Assembly (NCBI RefSeq): GCF_048572895.1
Contig: NZ_CP183878.1
Location: 1,736,001-1,800,000, forward strand
DNA length: 64,000 nt
Source: Psychrobacillus sp048572895
Lineage (GTDB): Bacteria > Bacillota > Bacilli > Bacillales_A > Planococcaceae
Reading direction: 5' to 3'
The notes under the pieces were generated by a model. That model saw only the letters and a program-made list of their open reading frames with translations, searched no databases and was not told where the DNA came from. A program made the translations under genes and the position numbers. Position 1 is the first letter of the stretch, and each line of letters opens with the position of its first letter. Positions 40,313 to 48,923 of the stretch are shown piece by piece.

Positions 40313-40848
40313 TTTCCTACCATTACACAGAAACCGAATTAAATAAAATACTAAAAACACTAACAATCGTTGTAGATACACGTGAAAATGTAAACGGTCA
40401 TATCCTTGATTATTTGAACCAAAAACAAATACCAGTAAAAATTCAAAAATTAGATACTGGTGATTATGGTTGCATGATTCCTAGAAATGAAGAGTTAGGA
40501 ATTACACGAGATATCTATTTAAGTAGTCGAGTAGAGCGTAAAGCACATATGGATGAAATCACAGGTAATTTGCAAAAGGATACGCAAACAGCATTTGAAA
40601 ATGAGCTAATTCGATCAAAAGACATTCCCTTTACTTTAATTGTGGAGGACCTCAACGGATATGAAAAAATGTTAAAAGGTAATTATCGTTCGAAATATAA
40701 TCCATTAGCATTGCTCGGTAGACTAAATTCATTCAAAGCGAAATACAATTTCGAAATTGTCTATATGGATAAGAAATTCAGTGGAAATTGGATATATCAT
40801 CATTTTTATTATCAAGCGAAACATTATTTGAAATCGGGGGCTTTCTAA
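40309..40848 (+). CDS. ERCC4-domain nuclease
   Basis: 179 residues, TTG 40309 overlapping the YopX stop. Nuclease motifs of the XPF/ERCC4 fold: VVDTRE (D23, R25), GDY (51-53), and VERKAHMD (E76-R77-K78, D82). It may process branched phage DNA intermediates together with the recombination proteins upstream. Confidence 0.85.
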   Translation: MISYHYTETELNKILKTLTIVVDTRENVNGHILDYLNQKQIPVKIQKLDTGDYGCMIPRNEELGITRDIYLSSRVERKAHMDEITGNLQKDTQTAFENELIRSKDIPFTLIVEDLNGYEKMLKGNYRSKYNPLALLGRLNSFKAKYNFEIVYMDKKFSGNWIYHHFYYQAKHYLKSGAF

Positions 40849-40870
40849 CATATCTGAAAGGAGTGTTCAC

Positions 40871-41146
40871 ATGACAACAAAACCATATAGATATATGCAA
40901 AACAACCAAATAACAATCAATCGTGGAACTATCGAAGAACTAAACACTGCAATTGCTGATTTAGAAGCACGTGGATATGAAGTGGTTAAACGTGATGATT
41001 CTGCATCGGTTACGTATGGAAAGAATTTCAACTATAACGATAATCGTGGGAGTAGATATAAATACAAGGGTGACGATGTGAGTTTTTCAAAGTGTAGGGC
41101 GGTTATGAGACGAATCGAGCCTTATGAAAAACAGGACGAACGCTAA
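40871..41146 (+). CDS. hypothetical phage protein, 91 residues
   Basis: ATG 40871 after AAAGGAG. Helical segment (TIEELNTAIADLEARGYEVV) followed by a basic Asn/Tyr-rich stretch. No family recognised. Confidence 0.55.
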   Translation: MTTKPYRYMQNNQITINRGTIEELNTAIADLEARGYEVVKRDDSASVTYGKNFNYNDNRGSRYKYKGDDVSFSKCRAVMRRIEPYEKQDER

Positions 41147-41271
41147 TGGCTAAACGCAAATTTTATTTATTATTTCGAAAGGAAAATGGTCAATTTGTCT
41201 GGCAAGGTGATTATTTTAGAAATGATGAATTGAAGTCTGCTATTAGAAAAGGTTGGAGTATTTCACATTAG
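41146..41271 (+). CDS. small basic phage protein, 41 residues
   Basis: ATG 41146 overlaps the previous stop by one base (TAATG). MAKRKFYLLFRKENGQFVWQ begins a beta hairpin; a Lys/Arg-rich helix follows. Unknown function. Confidence 0.5.
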   Translation: MAKRKFYLLFRKENGQFVWQGDYFRNDELKSAIRKGWSISH

Positions 41272-41300
41272 ACGCAAAAAGCGAACTAGAGGTGAGTGTA

Positions 41301-41546
41301 TTGAAAGGTTACGTTATATACCTATCAACCGAACAAGAGGTTGATTTCAGAGGGAATAATTATGGATATTGGACAGGAAAAACATACCGTCATGATGATG
41401 TAGTATACCCTGGTTACGAAGATGATAAAGATGATGAATCTGTTAAAGTATATAAGCTAAAAATTAGTGCAGAAAAAATGTCACACAAACTAGGAGAACG
41501 ATGTACTTATGTCCGTAGTTCTGTAGTGGAAGAAGTTGAAAATTAA
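41301..41546 (+). CDS. hypothetical phage protein, 81 residues
   Basis: TTG 41301 after AGAGGTGAG; the longer frame from 41253 starts inside the previous gene. Beta-rich with RGNNYGYWTGKTYRHDD and an acidic patch (YEDDKDDES). No family recognised. Confidence 0.55.
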   Translation: MKGYVIYLSTEQEVDFRGNNYGYWTGKTYRHDDVVYPGYEDDKDDESVKVYKLKISAEKMSHKLGERCTYVRSSVVEEVEN

Positions 41547-41590
41547 ACTGCACAGTACGAAGAAAATGCGCATTACCAGGAGGTTTAAAA

Positions 41591-41740
41591 TTGCCTAACC
41601 AAAATATAATTCAAAAAGCTAAAAATAGACTAGCTTATCTGAGAAGTTTGCCAATTGTAAATGAAAATATCGTGAAGGTGGTCAAGGTTAATAAATGTGA
41701 CCCTTTGGTCCAGAAGTTCTTATCAAATCTAAAGGAGTGA
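41591..41740 (+). CDS. hypothetical small phage protein, 49 residues
   Basis: TTG 41591 after CCAGGAGGT, a strong site. Basic helical sequence (IQKAKNRLAYLRSLPIVNEN). Its last codons provide the ribosome-binding site of the next gene. Confidence 0.5.
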   Translation: MPNQNIIQKAKNRLAYLRSLPIVNENIVKVVKVNKCDPLVQKFLSNLKE

Positions 41741-41745
41741 TTCCT

Positions 41746-41952
41746 TTGAAATTTAAACAGGCAAAACAAGTCCTACAACACGCAATAGACCATCAATCGA
41801 CAATCAGTATACCAAAGTTGAAAAAGCTCTTACAGGCGTTAAATATAGGCTTAGAATCGACGGAGTCAAATGAGGTTAAGTATTTGAAGAATGAAGTGAA
41901 AAATTTGCATAAGCAATTAAGGAAATTGCAGAAGGAGAAAGAAGTTAAATGA
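41746..41952 (+). CDS. basic coiled-coil phage protein, 68 residues
   Basis: TTG 41746 after AAAGGAGTG; GTG 41737 lies inside that site. C-terminal coiled coil (VKYLKNEVKNLHKQLRKLQK). Unknown function. Confidence 0.5.
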   Translation: MKFKQAKQVLQHAIDHQSTISIPKLKKLLQALNIGLESTESNEVKYLKNEVKNLHKQLRKLQKEKEVK

Positions 41953-42173
41953 CCATCGAAGAAGAAATCATAGCAAACGACATCTTGAGACAAGTAAATG
42001 ATTTACTAGAATTACAAACTGCTAAAGGAATAGCGAAATATGGTCATACTGTTGAACCGGATTCTTTATCTGTGCTCGAGTGGCATAAACATCATCGAGA
42101 GGAATTATTAGATTCCCTTGTATATACAACTATTATTATCAATAAATTGGAGGCAAATCATGAACCTAACTAA
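41949..42173 (+). CDS. small phage protein, MazG/dUTPase-neighbour type
   Basis: 74 residues, ATGA overlap with the previous gene. Helical (IIANDILRQVNDLLELQTAK), with LEWHKHHREELLDSLVYTTI recalling one helix pair of small alpha-NTP pyrophosphatase-like proteins. That relation is weak and no metal motif is complete. Confidence 0.5.
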   Translation: MTIEEEIIANDILRQVNDLLELQTAKGIAKYGHTVEPDSLSVLEWHKHHREELLDSLVYTTIIINKLEANHEPN

Positions 42174-42720
42174 ATTATTCGAAACTCAAAGAATACTAGA
42201 CGCACGTATTATGGAGAAACATCCAGAGTTAGTTGGTCAAAATAATATTGATTGGAAGATTCTCGCCCTACAAGTTGAGCTAGGTGAGTGCGCTAATGAA
42301 TGGCGAGGATTTAAGAAGTGGAGTAATGACCAGGAACCTAGAACTACAGTGAAAATAGAACATCTTGAGTGTACCGAGTGCATGTATAACAACAAAAGAA
42401 AAAATCCACCCCTTGAAGAATACGTAGACTGCTTACATTTCATTTTGTCGATTGGATTGGAATTAGAGTTTACAGACTTATGTATAAACCACAGTTCCGT
42501 CAAACGTCTACCAGAACAAGTTGATTCAATGATAAATTTCAGTACGGTATTTTCATTTGTCGACCAATTAAGAAGAGCAAAATCATTCCATTGGTATGAT
42601 TCTTTATTTGAGAGATTCGTAGTATTAGGATTTTCATTAGGCTTTACATGGGAGCAAATCGAACAAGCCTACTATTCGAAAAACGCTATAAATCACACTA
42701 GACAAAATACAGGATATTAA
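42160..42720 (+). CDS. dimeric dUTPase (all-alpha NTP pyrophosphatase)
   Basis: 186 residues from ATG 42160 after TGGAGGC. All-alpha dUTPase_2 motifs: E40-x2-E43-x3-E47 (LQVELGECANEWRGFKKW) and E87-x2-D90 (LEEYVDCLHFILSIGLELEF) bind magnesium. It hydrolyses dUTP to dUMP, keeping uracil out of phage DNA. An insert with CTEC (71-74) between the two motifs is unusual. Confidence 0.88.
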   Translation: MNLTKLFETQRILDARIMEKHPELVGQNNIDWKILALQVELGECANEWRGFKKWSNDQEPRTTVKIEHLECTECMYNNKRKNPPLEEYVDCLHFILSIGLELEFTDLCINHSSVKRLPEQVDSMINFSTVFSFVDQLRRAKSFHWYDSLFERFVVLGFSLGFTWEQIEQAYYSKNAINHTRQNTGY

Positions 42721-42721
42721 T

Positions 42722-42853
42722 ATGACTGCATTTGAACGTAAATTACTAATCGACATTCTCGTGTTATTTTCAAACAAAACAGAATCATATTATGTGAGTC
42801 TTCCAGATGATGAATTGGAACAGGAATATGACAGGTTGATGAATAAGGGGTGA
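42722..42853 (+). CDS. BH0509-like small phage protein
   Basis: 43 residues: FERKLLIDILVLFSNKTESY followed by LPDDELEQEYDRLMNKG. The end pattern (D-x-E-L-E-x-x-Y-x-x-L/M) is common to small Bacillales phage proteins. ATG 42722 one base after the dUTPase stop. Confidence 0.55.
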   Translation: MTAFERKLLIDILVLFSNKTESYYVSLPDDELEQEYDRLMNKG

Positions 42854-42859
42854 ATATCT

Positions 42860-43255
42860 ATGTATGAATGGTTAAAGGATTATCGGAAACTTGAAGATGA
42901 GATTGCCTATTTAGAATTTAATCTCGAGCGTTCCGAAAATGAATTGAAGCGATGGACAAGCGGTGACTTATTAGGTGTTAAATTAACCGCTGAATCTAAT
43001 GGTGCTAAACTCGAAGAATCCATTGAAGCTATTAAAGTAGAGCTTGCACATAAACAAAAGGATTTAGAAAGACTAATAAATCTAATCGGGACGTTTAGAG
43101 GTTTGGAAAACAATATTCTCTATAAAAAGTATGTGGAAGGCAAAACATTAGTATCTATTGCAGATGAATTAGATAAAAGCCCAAACTACATTTATAACAA
43201 GCATGCTCAAATGATGAGGATGATAGAATATGCACATGAAGTAAACTTAACTTAA
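42860..43255 (+). CDS. phage late-gene regulator, sigma-70 region-4-like
   Basis: 131 residues. A coiled coil (LEDEIAYLEFNLERSENELK, HKQKDLERLI) precedes a C-terminal helix-turn-helix (NILYKKYVEGKTLVSIADEL, then SPNYIYNKHAQMMRMI) of region-4/ArpU-RinA type. These proteins switch on late transcription. It is the last gene before the packaging genes, as in related phages. Confidence 0.75.
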   Translation: MYEWLKDYRKLEDEIAYLEFNLERSENELKRWTSGDLLGVKLTAESNGAKLEESIEAIKVELAHKQKDLERLINLIGTFRGLENNILYKKYVEGKTLVSIADELDKSPNYIYNKHAQMMRMIEYAHEVNLT

Positions 43256-43351
43256 TATCAAGTTGTGTTAAGTCAATATGAAGTATTGAAAAAACCAATT
43301 ATTATAAGAGTATAAAGAACCGTGATCAGTTCTTTATTGTTCTCCCTTTGG

Positions 43352-43383
43352 AAAAAGCATCCATTAAATGTGGGTGCTTTTTG
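43352..43383 (+). terminator. terminator between late regulator and cargo genes
   Basis: AAAGCATCC / GGGTGCTTT with one G-T pair, 9-base loop and T-run. Confidence 0.75.
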
Positions 43384-43403
43384 TTTGCAGGAATATCGAC
43401 TCG

Positions 43404-43414
43404 TTTTGTCGAAT
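43404..43414 (+). promoter_or_regulatory. Spo0A-box-like sequence upstream of membrane-protein gene
   Basis: TTTTGTCGAAT, core TGTCGAA, 23 bases before ATG 43437; same leader as at 13475 in the first prophage. Confidence 0.4.
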
Positions 43415-43436
43415 TGTTGATTAAAGAGGTGATTTA

Positions 43437-43802
43437 ATGGATGTAAGCACTATAAGTCTTGTGGGAGGTTTGGCAATTGCTGGCCTTACTACAGTGGGAA
43501 ACATTTGGTTAACATATGTAAATAAGAAGAAAGAATTAGAAAAAGAGATAACACTTAAAGTTTTGGAATCATCTTTTAAAGAATATGAATTCAGAACAAA
43601 TTACGCTATTAAAGCAGCTGAGAAAGAAGGAAGATCTGCAACTCTTTATCCTTATGATTATTACTTAATTCATTTTGCGCAGCTGGCAAAACTAATTGAT
43701 AAAGAAAAAATAACTGAAGAGTCAGTGAGAAAAGTTGTTGAAAAACAAAAGTTATTCAGAAGAACTTACAAAGCTGAATTAGAAAAAGATGAAATGTATT
43801 AG
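43437..43802 (+). CDS. small membrane protein, prophage cargo
   Basis: 121 residues. N-terminal membrane helix (about 6-26, ISLVGGLAIAGLTTVGNIWL), then a soluble charged helical domain. It is set between a terminator and a gap, within the otherwise compact late region, so it looks like an independent cargo gene. ATG 43437 follows AAAGAGGTGATTTA. Unknown function. Confidence 0.65.
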   Translation: MDVSTISLVGGLAIAGLTTVGNIWLTYVNKKKELEKEITLKVLESSFKEYEFRTNYAIKAAEKEGRSATLYPYDYYLIHFAQLAKLIDKEKITEESVRKVVEKQKLFRRTYKAELEKDEMY

Positions 43803-43889
43803 GATCCTACGATGCTTTTCAGTGTTGAAAGATATTAGTGACAATCATTTCCAATCACATTATGATTAGTGTGGAGGGAGGTGGAATAT

Positions 43890-44099
43890 TTGATCAGTTC
43901 TTTTCTAACAGGTCCAAATGATAGTATACAAGATAAAATCGATGAAATAATTAGAGAACACGAAGTACTAAACAGGAAACATAAGGCTTTCGTGAAAGTT
44001 ATTAACTCAACAACTGATGGATGTGCACCAGGAACAACTCAACATTTTTATAGTTTGGAATTAATACATGTTGATGATTTAAAAAAAGAAGAAAAATAG
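43890..44099 (+). CDS. hypothetical small protein, 69 residues
   Basis: TTG 43890 after GGAGGGAGGTGG. Alpha/beta, acidic start (NDSIQDKIDEIIREHEVLNR), then beta strands and an acidic end. A terminator-like hairpin follows. Unknown function. Confidence 0.5.
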   Translation: MISSFLTGPNDSIQDKIDEIIREHEVLNRKHKAFVKVINSTTDGCAPGTTQHFYSLELIHVDDLKKEEK

Positions 44100-44107
44100 T
44101 TATACAT

Positions 44108-44140
44108 AAAGGTCACATCCAATCGGGTGTGGCTTTTTAT
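44108..44140 (+). terminator. terminator before packaging genes
   Basis: AAAGGTCACATCC pairs with GGGTGTGGCTTTT through several G-T pairs, followed by T residues. Confidence 0.6.
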
Positions 44141-44261
44141 TATACATAAAAGGTGGTGGTTCATTCTTGCTGTACTCAATGACAAATACGAGAAAGGTTT
44201 GGTGATCTATACATCTTCGAGCTATCGGTTAAATAGTAAATATGATTGTGGAGGGATGAAG

Positions 44262-44480
44262 TTGGGAGATGTTAATCAAATTTCAATTGTAATTACTGAT
44301 GTAAATAAACCACCAACTATTATCGTAGGCGGTATCAATGTAGCTGTTGTTGAATTCGAACAAAAGTATTGTACAAGTAATCAGCACGGTAAAGGCGTTC
44401 ATCGTTTCCTATTGAAATACTTTGATGGTGAAACAATCAAAACTATCGGTTACGAGCGTCCTTTTGGTAACGGTGAATAA
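44262..44480 (+). CDS. hypothetical phage protein, 72 residues
   Basis: TTG 44262, six bases after TGGAGGG; the ATG at 44256 touches that site. Beta-rich (QISIVITDVNKPPTIIVGGI; HRFLLKYFDGETIKTIGYER). Two bases separate it from the HNH gene. Unknown function. Confidence 0.5.
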   Translation: MGDVNQISIVITDVNKPPTIIVGGINVAVVEFEQKYCTSNQHGKGVHRFLLKYFDGETIKTIGYERPFGNGE

Positions 44481-44482
44481 TA

Positions 44483-44818
44483 TTGACTGAATACAAATCA
44501 GAAGAACAGAAAGCAAAGTTCTACAACAGTTATGCATGGCGAAAGTTATCCAAACAAATCAAAGAACGTGACAACAACGAATGCCAAGAATGTAAACGCA
44601 ATGGATTAGTAACCATTGATACAAACGAATACAGCGAGAAAGCAAAGCGAAAGAAAATCAAACTCGTTGTCCATCATATAAAAGAACTCGAGCATCATCC
44701 AGAGTTAGCATTAGATGTTGAGAACCTTGAGGTAGTATGCGTTGATTGCCATAACAAAGAACACAATCGTTCATTCGAAAAGAAAATAAACAAATGGGAA
44801 TCAGACGAGAGGTGGTAA
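44483..44818 (+). CDS. HNH endonuclease
   Basis: 111 residues, TTG 44483. Zinc pairs C34-x2-C37 (CQEC) and C86-x2-C89 (CVDCH); catalytic H64-H65 (VVHHIKELE), N81 and H90. HNH nucleases next to terminase genes help cos or headful cleavage in HK97-type phages. It directly precedes the putative cos region and the small terminase. Confidence 0.9.
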   Translation: MTEYKSEEQKAKFYNSYAWRKLSKQIKERDNNECQECKRNGLVTIDTNEYSEKAKRKKIKLVVHHIKELEHHPELALDVENLEVVCVDCHNKEHNRSFEKKINKWESDERW

Positions 44819-44965
44819 AAATTATTTTTTTAAAAATAATATACCCCCCTCAAAATATTTTGGAAAAAAATTTTTGAGCCTACACCGGTTGGAGCCTCAA
44901 CTCTCTGAAAATATATGAAAAAATAAGACCTTCACATTAGGGGGTGGATTGGGGGGAGGGGTTAT
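44819..44965. other. HNH-terminase intergenic region, candidate cos site
   Basis: 147 non-coding bases with C-runs (CCCCCC near 44853), an ACCGGT palindrome (44884-44889) and dense G-runs before the terS start. In HNH-containing siphoviruses cos often lies here. Candidate only. Confidence 0.35.
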
Positions 44966-45301
44966 ATGAAGAAAAAAGATTTTGAAGAACTAAAAAAACA
45001 GTTATTGTTGCGAATCGATATCGAAGATTTGTTGGAAGTGAAAAAAGTAAATGACTTAATTCGCCTGCACGAATTGGATGCAGAATGCGATAAAGTGATT
45101 GATCGTGATGGAGTAAGTATTGTTATTGAAAATGGCTCACAAAAATTTATAAAGAGTCATCCCAGCATGAATGAGAAAATGAAAATCAATGCTCAAAAAA
45201 TTGCATTAGAAAAATCTATCAAATTTAAATTAAAAGCAGCACCTGCCCCAACCTCTTCATCAACTGTGGAAGGCAAACCGAAGCGTGGTAGTTTGATTTG
45301 A
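44966..45301 (+). CDS. terS: terminase small subunit, P27 type
   Basis: 111 residues, ATG 44966 after GGAGGGG. The helical N-terminal half (DFEELKKQLLLRIDIEDLLE ... NDLIRLHELDAECDKVI) and the ENGSQKFIKSHPSMNEKMKI block fit P27-family small terminases, which recognise phage DNA ends. It overlaps terL by four bases. Confidence 0.82.
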   Translation: MKKKDFEELKKQLLLRIDIEDLLEVKKVNDLIRLHELDAECDKVIDRDGVSIVIENGSQKFIKSHPSMNEKMKINAQKIALEKSIKFKLKAAPAPTSSSTVEGKPKRGSLI

Positions 45302-47004
45302 TTAATTACAGCTACGTACAAGAATATATTCAAATGTGGCGTGATGAAAAAATTATTTTAAATAAAGAACGCATCATGCTAATTGAGTGGTTGGAGCAAG
45401 ATATTTTAACAATGGATGACATTTATTTTGATAGCGAACAAATTGAAAGTTTCATTCAGTTTGCTGAGAAATGGTATTTCCCATTGGAGTCGTTTCAAAA
45501 GTTTTTAACATGCTTTATTTTCTTGAGATATGAAGATTCGAACGATCTTGTTTTTGATGAATTTTTAATTTATATGGCTCGTGGTGCTGGGAAAAATGGT
45601 TTTGTTTCTGCACTAGTAAATTATTTTATTAGTGAATTACATGGAATTGATTTATACAACGTATCCATTGTGGCAAATAGTGAAAAGCAAGCAAAGACAT
45701 CTTTTACGGAAGTCTATAACACCATTGATATGAACGATGATTTAAAGGGGTATTTTAAGCATCAGAAGGCCGTTATCGAGTCAGTCGATACTAAATCCAT
45801 CTTTCAATTCCACACGTCTAATGCGAGCACAAAAGACGGATTACGTGATGGCTGTGTAGTTTACGATGAAGTACATGAATATGAAAATAATGATGTAGTA
45901 GATGTATTCTCTGGTGGTCTCGGAAAAGTTCGAGATAGCAGGGAATTTTTTATTGGTACAGATGGGTTTGTACGAGATGGATTCATTGATAAATTGAAGG
46001 AACGCGCTATGAGTATTTTAAAGCGTGAAGTTTCAGTTAGAGAAGATTCTCTATTTCCATTTATGTGCTGCATCGATGACGAAGAAGAAATGCACGATAC
46101 AAATATGTGGCAAAAAGCAAATCCCATGTTTCATCCACCGTTAAGTAGTTATGCAAAAACCTTATTTAAAAAAGTTTTGAAACAATATCGTAAATTACAA
46201 AACGATTCATCGGGATATGAAAACTTCATTACTAAGCGGATGAATTTGCCGAAGGTTGATTTAGAAAAATCAGTTGCATCATGGGAAAAAATCAAAGCTA
46301 CTAATCAAGGATACGATTTAGAAGAATTGAAAAACAGTGAATGTATTGGTTCTGTGGACTATGCTTCAATTCGAGATTTTGTATCATGTGGTCTACTTTT
46401 CTTAAAAAATGATTATTTCATCATTCCCAAAGAATTATCATACTCATTCGTTTGTAAACCATTTGCAGATAAACATTACGGTTACAGCAAGGAAAAGTCG
46501 GAAGGCAATAACAAAAAAGATCATCGCAAATTTGCACCAATTCGAGAATGGGAAATTGATGGTTTATTGAAAGTGTTAGATAAAGATTCAATGGATCCGT
46601 ACATTGTTGTTGCATGGTTTGTGGACCTTCGCAATGAAGGTTGGAATATCAAAAAGATTATTGGTGATAACTTTCGAATGGAAATATTAAAACCACTTTT
46701 TGAAGCAGAAGGATTTGAGGTTGAAGTTATTCGGAATCCAGATGCAGCTAGTGCTTTGTTATCTCCCAAAATTGATCTTGCATTTGATGATGAGAGAGTA
46801 ATTTTTGGTGACAATCCAATGATGCGTTGGTATACAAATAATACGTTAGTTGTTCTCGACAACAAAGGTAATAAGTTGTATCGAAAAAAAGAACCTGTTA
46901 AACGTAAAACGGATGGCTTTATGATGTTCTTATACGGTGTATGGGCATCTAGGGATATAGAGGATACCAGCTTAGGTTTCTTCATCGGTGATATTGATTT
47001 CTAA
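45298..47004 (+). CDS. terL: terminase large subunit
   Basis: 568 residues, TTG 45298. ATPase with Walker A ARGAGKN (94-100) and Walker B VVYDE (187-191), then the C-terminal nuclease with VDYASIRDFVSCGLLF near 350 and a late NPMMRWYTNN block. It cuts and pumps DNA into the procapsid. Length is usual for the Terminase_1/HK97 type. Confidence 0.95.
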   Translation: MINYSYVQEYIQMWRDEKIILNKERIMLIEWLEQDILTMDDIYFDSEQIESFIQFAEKWYFPLESFQKFLTCFIFLRYEDSNDLVFDEFLIYMARGAGKNGFVSALVNYFISELHGIDLYNVSIVANSEKQAKTSFTEVYNTIDMNDDLKGYFKHQKAVIESVDTKSIFQFHTSNASTKDGLRDGCVVYDEVHEYENNDVVDVFSGGLGKVRDSREFFIGTDGFVRDGFIDKLKERAMSILKREVSVREDSLFPFMCCIDDEEEMHDTNMWQKANPMFHPPLSSYAKTLFKKVLKQYRKLQNDSSGYENFITKRMNLPKVDLEKSVASWEKIKATNQGYDLEELKNSECIGSVDYASIRDFVSCGLLFLKNDYFIIPKELSYSFVCKPFADKHYGYSKEKSEGNNKKDHRKFAPIREWEIDGLLKVLDKDSMDPYIVVAWFVDLRNEGWNIKKIIGDNFRMEILKPLFEAEGFEVEVIRNPDAASALLSPKIDLAFDDERVIFGDNPMMRWYTNNTLVVLDNKGNKLYRKKEPVKRKTDGFMMFLYGVWASRDIEDTSLGFFIGDIDF

Positions 47005-47019
47005 AGGGGGTGATAAAAT

Positions 47020-48174
47020 TTGGGATTCTTAGATGCAATCTTTAAAAGAAATAGTGAGTTAGAATTTTCGTTTGATATGGAGTTATTTCAGAATAAATCA
47101 AACAGAGTTCACATGAAAAAACTAGCAATTGATACGTGTATTTCTTTTATTGGTAGAACCATTAGTCAATCAGAGTTTAGGGTAAAAAATGGAGACACCT
47201 TTGTTAAAGATGAATTATATTATCGTTTGAATATAAGGCCGAATAAAAATCAAACTGCTAGTACATTTTGGCAAACGTTTATTCAAAAACTTATTTACGA
47301 AAACGAATGTTTAATCATTCAAGCTGACGATGGGGATCTACTAATTGCTGATGACTTTACTCATAAAGAATATGCGGTATATGATGATATATTTTCAAAT
47401 GTTGTTGTGAAGGGATTTGAATTCAAAAGAACATTCAAACAAGATGAAGTGATTCATTTACGCCATAGCAATGAAAAACTATCTCCATTGATTGATAGTC
47501 TATTCGCTGATTACGGCGAGTTATTCGGTAGGATACTAGCAGCTCAGAAAAGAAAGAATCAGATTCGCGGAACAGTTGATATGGATATGACTTCCGCAAA
47601 AACTGAAAAAGAACAATCGAAGTTACAAGAATTTATAAACAAAATGTATAAGGCAATTGAAACAAAGGATGTCGCAATTGTTCCACAACAGAAAGGAATT
47701 AAATACGAAGAAATATCTGCAAATGGATTAGTTGGGCAAAGCGTAGATGAAATTAATAAAGTGACAAACGGGTTTTTAGATCAAATTGCATTTGCTCTTG
47801 GTATTCCAGTAAGTCTTTTGAGGGGTGATATGGCAGATGTAGAAAAACAGACGAAGAACTATATGTTTTTTACCATTGCTCCTTTATTGAAGAAAATAAA
47901 AGACGAAGCTAATGTGAAGTTTTTTACTCAAAAAGAATTTTTAGCAGGACAGTGTATCGATATTAGAAAAGCATCTTATCAAAATATATTTGATTTAGCT
48001 ACAGCAGTCGATAAGTTAATTTCAAGTGGAGTATTTAATGGTGACGAAATACGTACAGAAACAGGTTATGATGTGACCGGTGAAGAGGTCCACAAAAAAT
48101 ACTTCATAACGAAGAACTACCAAGAAAGTTCAGAAGCACTTAAAGGGGGTGAAAATAGTGACAGTGAAACGTAA
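47020..48174 (+). CDS. phage portal protein, HK97 family
   Basis: 384 residues, TTG 47020 after AAGGGGGTGAT. Portal blocks: the NRVHMKKLAIDTCISFIGRT start, DEVIHLRHSNEKLSPLIDSL, and the late GIPVSLLRGDMADVEKQTKN stretch. Forms the DNA entry ring at one capsid vertex. Overlaps the protease gene. Confidence 0.94.
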   Translation: MGFLDAIFKRNSELEFSFDMELFQNKSNRVHMKKLAIDTCISFIGRTISQSEFRVKNGDTFVKDELYYRLNIRPNKNQTASTFWQTFIQKLIYENECLIIQADDGDLLIADDFTHKEYAVYDDIFSNVVVKGFEFKRTFKQDEVIHLRHSNEKLSPLIDSLFADYGELFGRILAAQKRKNQIRGTVDMDMTSAKTEKEQSKLQEFINKMYKAIETKDVAIVPQQKGIKYEEISANGLVGQSVDEINKVTNGFLDQIAFALGIPVSLLRGDMADVEKQTKNYMFFTIAPLLKKIKDEANVKFFTQKEFLAGQCIDIRKASYQNIFDLATAVDKLISSGVFNGDEIRTETGYDVTGEEVHKKYFITKNYQESSEALKGGENSDSET

Positions 48175-48898
48175 ATTCGGCTTCAAAAATCAACAACATA
48201 ATAAAGATTTATCAAGCATTCCACATAACTTTGCAGTAAATCACGATGTCGAAAACGGAGTTTCAGAACTGACAATATACGGTGATATAGGCGATTCGTG
48301 GTGGTGGGATTCAACTTCTGCAGTCGATGTAGACAACGCTTTGAAAAATGCAGGTGACAATGATTTAATCGTTCGTCTTAATAGTCCAGGCGGTTCGGCA
48401 TTTGATGGTATTGCCATTTACAATCGGTTAAACGACCATAAAGGAAAAGTAACTATTCATGTCGATGGTTGGGCGTGTTCAGCGGCATCCGTCATTGCTA
48501 TGGCAGCGGACGAATTAATTATGGGAGCAGGCGCCATGTTAATGATTCATGAAGCATCTACTATTGTCTGGGGTAATAAAGGGGACTTTAGAAAAGAAGC
48601 TGAATTGCTAGAAAAACTGGAAGACGGCATCATTGATATTTACATGACAAAGGCAAATATTACCCGTGAAGAAATTCGGGATATGGTCAATGCTGAAACG
48701 TGGTTCAGTGCGAACGATGCTTTAGAAATCGGATTTGCCACTTCCACATCATCAACTGTGGAGGACAATGACGACGATGAACTAACTCAAATGAAAGTAG
48801 AAATGCAAGCTATGAAAGATGAGCTATATCAATTAAAAAATACGGAACCTGAAAAGCCGACTCCTGTTAAACAAAACAGAGCAGTAAGGCTTTTTTAA
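48158..48898 (+). CDS. ClpP-like head maturation protease
   Basis: 246 residues from GTG 48158 after AAGGGGGTG; the frame also opens at 48149. ClpP-fold serine protease with catalytic S108 (GWACSAAS) and H131 (MLMIHEAS), plus the RLNSPGGSAFDGIAIY loop. It trims the capsid protein during maturation. A C-terminal acidic coiled tail (MKVEMQAMKDELYQLK) may act as scaffold. Confidence 0.92.
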   Translation: MTVKRKFGFKNQQHNKDLSSIPHNFAVNHDVENGVSELTIYGDIGDSWWWDSTSAVDVDNALKNAGDNDLIVRLNSPGGSAFDGIAIYNRLNDHKGKVTIHVDGWACSAASVIAMAADELIMGAGAMLMIHEASTIVWGNKGDFRKEAELLEKLEDGIIDIYMTKANITREEIRDMVNAETWFSANDALEIGFATSTSSTVEDNDDDELTQMKVEMQAMKDELYQLKNTEPEKPTPVKQNRAVRLF

Positions 48899-48923
48899 TT
48901 ACACAAAATGGAGGAATTAAATA

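Noticed and set aside
46521..46985. 154-codon minus-strand frame within terL
   Set aside because: Antisense to the terminase nuclease domain; no ribosome-binding site and no recognisable domain.
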